36,674 nt of DNA from Pseudomonas marginalis (GTDB lineage: Bacteria; Pseudomonadota; Gammaproteobacteria; Pseudomonadales; Pseudomonadaceae). The notes beneath the pieces were generated by a model. It was not told the DNA's origin. It was given only the letters and a program-made list of their open reading frames with translations, and did no database searches. The stretch lies in NCBI RefSeq assembly GCF_001645105.1, contig NZ_LKEG01000036.1:49322-85995 (forward strand), in the 5' to 3' direction. A program made the position numbers and the translations under genes. The stretch's first letter is position 1; every line of letters begins with the position of its first letter. Shown here in pieces: positions 32,202 to 36,674 of this stretch.

Positions 32202-32939
32202 ATGATTACCCAAGGAATGGCAGTACTGATCAATTACGCCACGTATCTGGCGCCGGGCCTGCTGTTGTTCGGCCTGTGGTTTGCACTCACGCCCAGGTCG
32301 CTGACGGCCCTGCGTATCCTGATTCTGCTGGCGGCGTTCGTGCTGATGCGCGATGTAATGACCCCGTTGGGCCTATGGTCGCTGGGCAGCGAAGTGCAGT
32401 TGGCGTTCACGGCCAATGCGTTTGTGTTGGCGGCGCTGGGTGGCTTGTCGCTGCTATTGATTGCCGTGCTGATGCGAGTGGCGCCAGACCTGTCGGCGCT
32501 GATCTGCTGGTCAAGGGGGCATCGAATCGGCGGCCTTGCGGTCGGCCTTGCCGTCGGGTGCTTGATCGGTGTGCCGTTGCGCTTCTACCAGGCAATTGAA
32601 GCGTCAGCGATCCCGGGCTACTGGGCATGGCTGCCGGGTATGGTGGTGTTGGCCTATGGTGCCAATGCGTTGGAAGAGGTGCTGTTTCGCGGGTATTTGC
32701 AGGGGTATCTGGAACAGCAGGTGACGCCATTGCGCGCGGCACTGATCAACGGTGTGGCCTTTGCGGCTTGCCATACATTCCTGGCACTGAGCGTTACTCA
32801 GCTGGGCTGGCCGGTGTTGTTGTTTACCCTGGTCGAAGGGTTGGCTTGCGCGCTGGTGCGCCTGCGTTACGGTGTGCTGGCGGCGACACTGACCCATGGC
32901 ACGGCGATCCTGCTGATCGCCGTGCCCTTCATCACTTGA
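32202..32939 (+). CDS. CPBP family intramembrane glutamic-type protease
   Basis: The 245-residue membrane protein has about seven hydrophobic segments. The CPBP (Abi/CAAX-protease-like) motifs are all present: EEVLFRGYL in ANALEEVLFRGYLQG (motif EExxxR), FAACHTFL (motif FxxxH) and TLTHGTAIL (third His motif). So the active site looks complete. It may act in bacteriocin self-immunity or processing of prenylated or membrane peptides, as other family members do, but no toxin gene is nearby. It follows the RidA gene by seven bases, likely in one operon. Confidence 0.88.
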   Translation: MITQGMAVLINYATYLAPGLLLFGLWFALTPRSLTALRILILLAAFVLMRDVMTPLGLWSLGSEVQLAFTANAFVLAALGGLSLLLIAVLMRVAPDLSALICWSRGHRIGGLAVGLAVGCLIGVPLRFYQAIEASAIPGYWAWLPGMVVLAYGANALEEVLFRGYLQGYLEQQVTPLRAALINGVAFAACHTFLALSVTQLGWPVLLFTLVEGLACALVRLRYGVLAATLTHGTAILLIAVPFIT

Positions 32940-32958
32940 TGTGAAATATCGACGCAAA

Positions 32959-33101
32959 TGTGTGGGGCTTGCTGTGGTGGGGAGAGGTGCGACGATTTGA
33001 CTTGTCCTCCGTCAGTATCACCGTAAGCCCAATGGGGCTGCTGCGCAGCCCAGCGCGGGGCAAGCCCGCTCACCACAGTAAGCCTGCTTCCACAGTAAGC
33101 C
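32959..33101. repeat. Degenerate REP region with a short direct repeat
   Basis: A hairpin GGGCTGC-TGC-GCAGCCC (33035-33051) is a REP core like that inside 18444-18538. Remnants of outer arms flank it (GTGGGGCTTGCTGTGGTG at the left, GCTCACCAC at the right). CCACAGTAAGCC occurs twice, at 33073-33084 and 33090-33101. The region fills the gap between the CPBP gene and the convergent amidase. Confidence 0.65.
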
Positions 33102-33124
33102 AGCTTGCATAGGGTTGACCGCGT

Positions 33125-34831
33125 TTAGCCAGCTGCTAACGGCGGCGTACGCGGCGGAATCTGGCGTTTGCTGCCGGTAGCCTCATACGCCGAGGCAAAC
33201 CGCAGCAACGCCGAATCGTCATAGGCCCGCCCGGCAAACGTCAGCCCCACCGGCATGCCGATATCGGCCATCACGCCCATCGGTACGGTGACGGTCGGTA
33301 CGCCCAGGTGGCGGATGGCGAGGTTGCCGTTGGCCACCCAGATGCCGTTGCTCCAGGCGATATCGGCGGAGGCTTCGTTCACATCGGCATCCGCCGGGCC
33401 TACGTCGGCGACGGTGGGGAACAGCACCGCGTCGAGGCCGAGCGTGTCCATCCAGTCTTCCAGGTCGATCCGCCGGGTTTGCTCCAGGCCACGCAGGCCG
33501 TCGGGCAAGGTGCTGATCTCGTTCCACGGGGTGATGCCGCGTTCGGCCATGCGCACGTATTCGTCCATGCCGGCGGCCAGGTCGTCCTCACGGTTGGGCA
33601 GGGTGCCCGGGTCGTGGGGGAAGATCTTCGGCCCGTCCACATCCGCCAGGCGGTTGAGCGCGGGGTCGTTGTTGGCGCGCAGGAAATCATCGAAGGCCCA
33701 TGCGGACAGTTCCCACAGTTCATCGTGGAGAAATTCCTTGGACACCAGCCCACGGTTAAACACGGTAGGCGCGCCAGGGCGGTCGCCTTCGCATTTGGAC
33801 GCCAGCGGGAAGTCCACCTCGATGACTTCGGCACCGGCGGCTTCCAGCGCCTGACGTGCGTCTTGCCACAGGTCGATCACGCTGGCGCGGGTGTTGATCT
33901 TCTGCCCGGTAGGGCCACCGATCCCAGGTTTTTCGCTGGTGCCGGCGTCCGGGTCGGCATTGATGTACATGCGCGGCACGCCAAAGCGCTTGCCGGCGAG
34001 GGATTCAGCGGGCACCGCCAGTTCAGCGTAGGACGCAGGGCGCACCGAAGCCACACTCGGGATCGGCACCCATGGCTGCAGGCGCCAGAGGTCGCCACGG
34101 GTGTCCGGGTCTTCGGCCACCACCACATCGAGGATTTCCAGCAGGTCGGCCATGGTGCGGGCATAGGGCACCACCACGTCCATGGTCGGTGTGAGCGGCC
34201 AGTTGCCGCGCACCGAAATCACGCCACGGGAGGGCGTGTAGGCGCACAGGCCATTGTTGGAGGCCGGGCCGCGTCCGCTCGACCAGGTTTCTTCGGCCAG
34301 GCCAAAGGCTGCAAAGCTCGCCGCCGTCGCGGTGCCGGCGCCGTTGGACGAGCCGGAGGCAAACGGCGCGGTCAGGTAGTCGGCGTTATACGGGCTTTCC
34401 GCCCGGCCATACACGCCACGCTGCATTCCGCCATTGGCCATCGGCGGCATATTGGTCTTGCCCAGGCAGATGGCGCCACCGGCGCGCAGGCGTTCGATGG
34501 TGAACGCATCACGCTGGGCGACCAGGGTGGCAAACGCCGGGCTACCGGATGCCGCGGTCAGGCCCTTGACCAGGTAGCTGTCTTTGGCCGTGTATGGAAT
34601 GCCATCCAATGGCCCCCAGGTTTCGCCTTTGGCCCGGCGTGCATCGGACGCCTCGGCTTCTTTCAGCGCATCGGGGTTGCGCACCACCACGGCGTTCAAG
34701 GCGGTGGCGGTCTGCGGACCGTCATAGGCATCGATCCGTGCGAGGTAGGCCTGGACCAGTTCAACCGCCGTGGTCTGGCCGGATTCAAGCGCGGCGCGCA
34801 ATTGGGCAATGGAGACTTCGGTAACGTGCAT
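33125..34831 (-). CDS. Amidase signature family protein
   Basis: The 568-residue protein starts MHVTEVSIAQLRAALESGQT; a GTG one codon upstream is also open. The Ser-cisSer-Lys triad can be placed: K83 in GIPYTAKDSY, the cis-serine at about 161-162 in FASGSSNGAG, and the nucleophile S185 in ETWSSGRGPAS. The usual Gly-rich DTGGSxR-PA loop reads EETWSSGRGPA, so the subgroup is divergent, but the catalytic serine and following arginine are kept. It hydrolyses an amide of unknown identity. No signal peptide is seen. It is 54 bases from the XRE regulator gene on the same strand and may share its transcript. Confidence 0.87.
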   Translation of the reverse strand: MHVTEVSIAQLRAALESGQTTAVELVQAYLARIDAYDGPQTATALNAVVVRNPDALKEAEASDARRAKGETWGPLDGIPYTAKDSYLVKGLTAASGSPAFATLVAQRDAFTIERLRAGGAICLGKTNMPPMANGGMQRGVYGRAESPYNADYLTAPFASGSSNGAGTATAASFAAFGLAEETWSSGRGPASNNGLCAYTPSRGVISVRGNWPLTPTMDVVVPYARTMADLLEILDVVVAEDPDTRGDLWRLQPWVPIPSVASVRPASYAELAVPAESLAGKRFGVPRMYINADPDAGTSEKPGIGGPTGQKINTRASVIDLWQDARQALEAAGAEVIEVDFPLASKCEGDRPGAPTVFNRGLVSKEFLHDELWELSAWAFDDFLRANNDPALNRLADVDGPKIFPHDPGTLPNREDDLAAGMDEYVRMAERGITPWNEISTLPDGLRGLEQTRRIDLEDWMDTLGLDAVLFPTVADVGPADADVNEASADIAWSNGIWVANGNLAIRHLGVPTVTVPMGVMADIGMPVGLTFAGRAYDDSALLRFASAYEATGSKRQIPPRTPPLAAG

Positions 34832-34888
34832 CACTTTTTTTTCGCCGCCTTCAAGTGGGGGTATGGCGGCAGTCTACGTACAGATATT

Positions 34889-35677
34889 TCACAAAACCAG
34901 CGCCGCATACTCTGCATACGCGCGGCGCATCACTTGCCAAGTGGCCTCGTCAGCGGGAATCAGGTGTTCGATCCGCAGGGAGGTGAGGGTGATGTCCTGG
35001 GGCATGCCGAAGGTAGTGAACGTGGACAGAAAGCTCAGTTCACCTTGGGCTGAGCGGACGCGCGTCAGTACCAGCGGTGGCATCTGCGCGGGCAGTTCGG
35101 TGTGGGTCGGTGTCGGCAATGTCGTCAGCAACGTGGCCAATTCAGGATTGCCCAGCGCCTCACGGGTGGCACGCTGCCAGGCCAGCGTGCGTATCTCCTC
35201 GGCATTGACCAGGTGATCGCCCAGGCCGCCCGATTGCAGCAGCGTGGTCAGCAGGTTCAAGCCCAAGGCTGCATCGGGCGGTATGCCCAGCAGTCCAAAC
35301 AGCACGCCGGTACTGGCGTTCGCCGCCAACACTTGCCACTGACTGTCCAACAGGATGGCCGGGGCGGGATTGTTGGCGTGCAGCACATGGTTGACCGCTT
35401 CGCGGATCGCGGCCATGGCGGGCGAGGCGAGCGGGGTGGCGCTGTAGCGCGGCGCATAGCCGGCGGCGAGGAACACACGGTTGCACTGCTCCAGCGGGGC
35501 CTCCAGCGCCGTGAGCAGATTATGCAAGGTGCCAGGGCTCGGCTTGGCCCGCCCGGTCTCGATGCAACTGAGGTGGCGCTGGGAAACGCCGGTGATCAAG
35601 GCCAGGTCGAGCTGGCTCAGCTTGGCGCGCCTGCGCAGTTGGCGCAGCTGTTCGCCGGCGGTAGAAGGGGTGTCCAT
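34889..35677 (-). CDS. XRE-family regulator with MmyB-like ligand-binding domain
   Basis: The 262-residue protein has an N-terminal Cro/CI helix-turn-helix at about residues 8-62 (LRQLRRRAKLSQLDLALITG, VSQRHLSCIETGRAKPS). The C-terminal part from about 98 (PAILLDSQWQVLAANASTGV) is like the MmyB/PAS-like domain found in many actinobacterial and Pseudomonas XRE regulators, which may sense fatty acids. It diverges from a DUF2834-MAPEG pair, and a perfect 17-bp palindrome lies ten bases upstream of its ATG, most likely its own operator. Confidence 0.88.
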   Translation of the reverse strand: MDTPSTAGEQLRQLRRRAKLSQLDLALITGVSQRHLSCIETGRAKPSPGTLHNLLTALEAPLEQCNRVFLAAGYAPRYSATPLASPAMAAIREAVNHVLHANNPAPAILLDSQWQVLAANASTGVLFGLLGIPPDAALGLNLLTTLLQSGGLGDHLVNAEEIRTLAWQRATREALGNPELATLLTTLPTPTHTELPAQMPPLVLTRVRSAQGELSFLSTFTTFGMPQDITLTSLRIEHLIPADEATWQVMRRAYAEYAALVL

Positions 35678-35686
35678 GGCGGGATC

Positions 35687-35732
35687 ATGACCTCCGAGGT
35701 CATTGCGAGGGGCCGAACCTTATCACTAAGGT
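35687..35732. promoter_or_regulatory. Two dyads, probable operators of the XRE regulator
   Basis: ATGACCTC-C-GAGGTCAT (35687-35703) is a perfect palindrome. ACCTT-ATCACT-AAGGT (35717-35732) is a second dyad. Both carry ACCT/AGGT arms, and their centres are about 30 bases apart, close to three helical turns. They fill most of the 83-bp gap between the regulator and the DUF2834 gene. Confidence 0.6.
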
Positions 35733-35760
35733 GGGCCTTCATCACTCCAAGGAAGCGACC

Positions 35761-36066
35761 ATGAGAAGACCCTATATCGCCCTGGCGGGCCTGCTGGGAT
35801 TTTCGCTGTACACCCTGGCAACGATGCTCACGGCTGAGCAGTCGCTGCTGGCCTTTGGACGCGAACTGATGTCGCGACCGGACACCGCGCAAGTGGTGAT
35901 CGACCTGTACCTGATGGCGGTGCTGGCATGCGTGTGGATGTACCGGGATGCGCGGCGGCGCGGGCGGTCGCTGGCGTCGGTGGTGCCGTATTTTTTGCTG
36001 ACGGCGGTGTTTGTGTCGGTGGGGCCGTTGCTTTATCTGGTGATGAACGGCGGCCCCGATGAGTGA
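35761..36066 (+). CDS. DUF2834 family membrane protein
   Basis: The 101-residue protein has three hydrophobic segments: about 7-23, 48-60 (LYLMAVLACVWMYRD) and 74-95 (VVPYFLLTAVFVSVGPLLYL). The VVIDLYL and WMYRDARRRG region is typical of DUF2834. Function is unknown. AAGGA lies seven bases before the ATG. Its last eight bases overlap the start of the MAPEG gene, so the two are coupled. It is divergent from the XRE gene with shared operators. Confidence 0.8.
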   Translation: MRRPYIALAGLLGFSLYTLATMLTAEQSLLAFGRELMSRPDTAQVVIDLYLMAVLACVWMYRDARRRGRSLASVVPYFLLTAVFVSVGPLLYLVMNGGPDE

Positions 36067-36481
36067 GCGGTTGCAGGTCTACGCACTGTGCGTGCTGGTG
36101 CTGTGCCTGAAGATGTTTGCAATTTCCTGTTATCAGGGTTTTTTCCGGATACGGGCGCGGGCGTTTATCAATCGGGAGGATGCGGCGTTCTTCAGCTGTG
36201 CTGCGCATGCAGGGGAATTGCCGCAGGTGGTTAGGGCGAGTAAGGCGTGGGCGAATGACCTGGAGAATATTCCGTTGTTCTTTGTGCTTGGCGGGTTGTG
36301 TGTGGTGCTGGGGACTTCCACTGGGGCGACTGCGGCGCTGTTCGGTGGTTTTACCTTGGCGCGCATGGCGCACACGCTGATGTATCTGGGTGGATGGCAA
36401 CCCTGGCGCACCCTGGCGTATGCGGTTGGGATGGCGTGTCTGTTCGGGCTGGGTGGGTTGGTGGTTTGGGGATTGCTGTGA
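36059..36481 (+). CDS. MAPEG family membrane protein
   Basis: The 140-residue protein has four hydrophobic segments. It has MAPEG hallmarks: an acidic/basic loop ending RASKAWANDLENIPLFFVLG (the ENIP motif) and FTLARMAHTLMYLGGWQPWR. The family includes microsomal glutathione transferases and prostaglandin E synthase; bacterial members are mostly uncharacterised, and glutathione binding is plausible. It starts inside the DUF2834 gene. From 36482 to 36618 I see no gene or clear signal. Confidence 0.9.
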   Translation: MSERLQVYALCVLVLCLKMFAISCYQGFFRIRARAFINREDAAFFSCAAHAGELPQVVRASKAWANDLENIPLFFVLGGLCVVLGTSTGATAALFGGFTLARMAHTLMYLGGWQPWRTLAYAVGMACLFGLGGLVVWGLL

Positions 36482-36618
36482 GCGTTTTACCGCGGGTCAA
36501 TGTGGGCGTTGGCTTGCGTGCGATGGGTATAGGCATCTATGCACCTCTGGGTGTGGCACTGTGGCGAGGGCGCTGGCCTGGCAGACCAGCGCCATCTAAC
36601 GGTTAGGCCGCGATCCAA

Positions 36619-36674
36619 ATGTGGGAGGGGGCTTGCCCCCGATAGCGGTGTGTCAGTCGATTCATCAGGTGACT
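36619..36674. repeat. REP-type inverted repeat, cut by window edge
   Basis: The left arm ATGTGGGAGGGGGCTTGCCC and GATAGCGGTGTGTCAGT match the elements at 4898 and 19653. The right arm lies outside the window. Confidence 0.85.

Noticed and set aside
33073..33101. Tandem CCACAGTAAGCC pair as a regulatory iteron
   Set aside because: Only two copies, inside a degenerate REP region between convergent genes where no promoter is needed.
33308..35053. 581-codon plus-strand open frame opposite the amidase
   Set aside because: Longer than the true gene but low-complexity (His/Gly/Arg rich), and it also crosses the promoter gap and the regulator gene.

Overview
The window is a high-GC gamma-proteobacterial chromosome segment and most likely comes from the Pseudomonas fluorescens group. 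Reasons: the protein families and their order (RstA/RstB, AmpR/AmpC, MiaE next to a tandem universal stress protein, an itaconate cluster in the Pseudomonas aeruginosa PA0877-PA0886 order), and several intergenic REP-type hairpins with the GTGGGAGGGGGCTTGC core typical of that group. No insertion sequence, phage, tRNA, rRNA or CRISPR array was seen.

Layout. 1-2.7 kb: a left-truncated universal stress protein gene (minus), divergent from miaE across a perfect Anr/FNR box, then a convergent MFS exporter. 2.9-4.9 kb: the rstA-rstB two-component pair. 4.9-5.7 kb: a REP hairpin, a short remnant resembling an outer-membrane protein C-terminus, and a GFA-family gene. 5.76-11.98 kb: a tightly overlapping four-gene unit made of a MoxR AAA+ ATPase, a small protein, a degenerate vWA plus beta-propeller protein, and a 962-residue membrane protein with helical repeats and a C-terminal propeller. 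This matches the architecture called MoxR-vWA-beta-propeller ternary systems and is the least characterised system here.

11.96-21.7 kb: an itaconate catabolic region. A LysR regulator (itcR-like) diverges from ich, an acyl-CoA dehydrogenase gene, an MmgE/PrpD gene, ict and ccl, followed by a DctP-DctQ-DctM TRAP transporter. The same 21-bp dyad, GCGTTC-N9-GAACGC, lies between itcR and ich and again upstream of dctP, which ties uptake and catabolism into one likely regulon. The expected path is import by TRAP, activation by Ict, hydration by Ich, and cleavage by Ccl to acetyl-CoA and pyruvate. The dehydrogenase and the PrpD-family protein have no assigned step.

21.7-36.7 kb: mostly ordinary chromosomal genes. 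These are ampC/ampR, a DUF2252 gene, a Tat-exported dienelactone-hydrolase-like gene with a thioesterase gene, a YceI gene, an EamA transporter divergent from a MocR-type regulator that carries a one-base frameshift, a secreted NTF2-like protein, a Tat-exported SMP-30 protein, a DUF6434-RidA-CPBP run, an amidase, and an XRE regulator divergent from a DUF2834-MAPEG pair across two dyads. The window ends inside another REP element.

All functional calls rest on reading the translated sequence and remembered family features. No database search was run.
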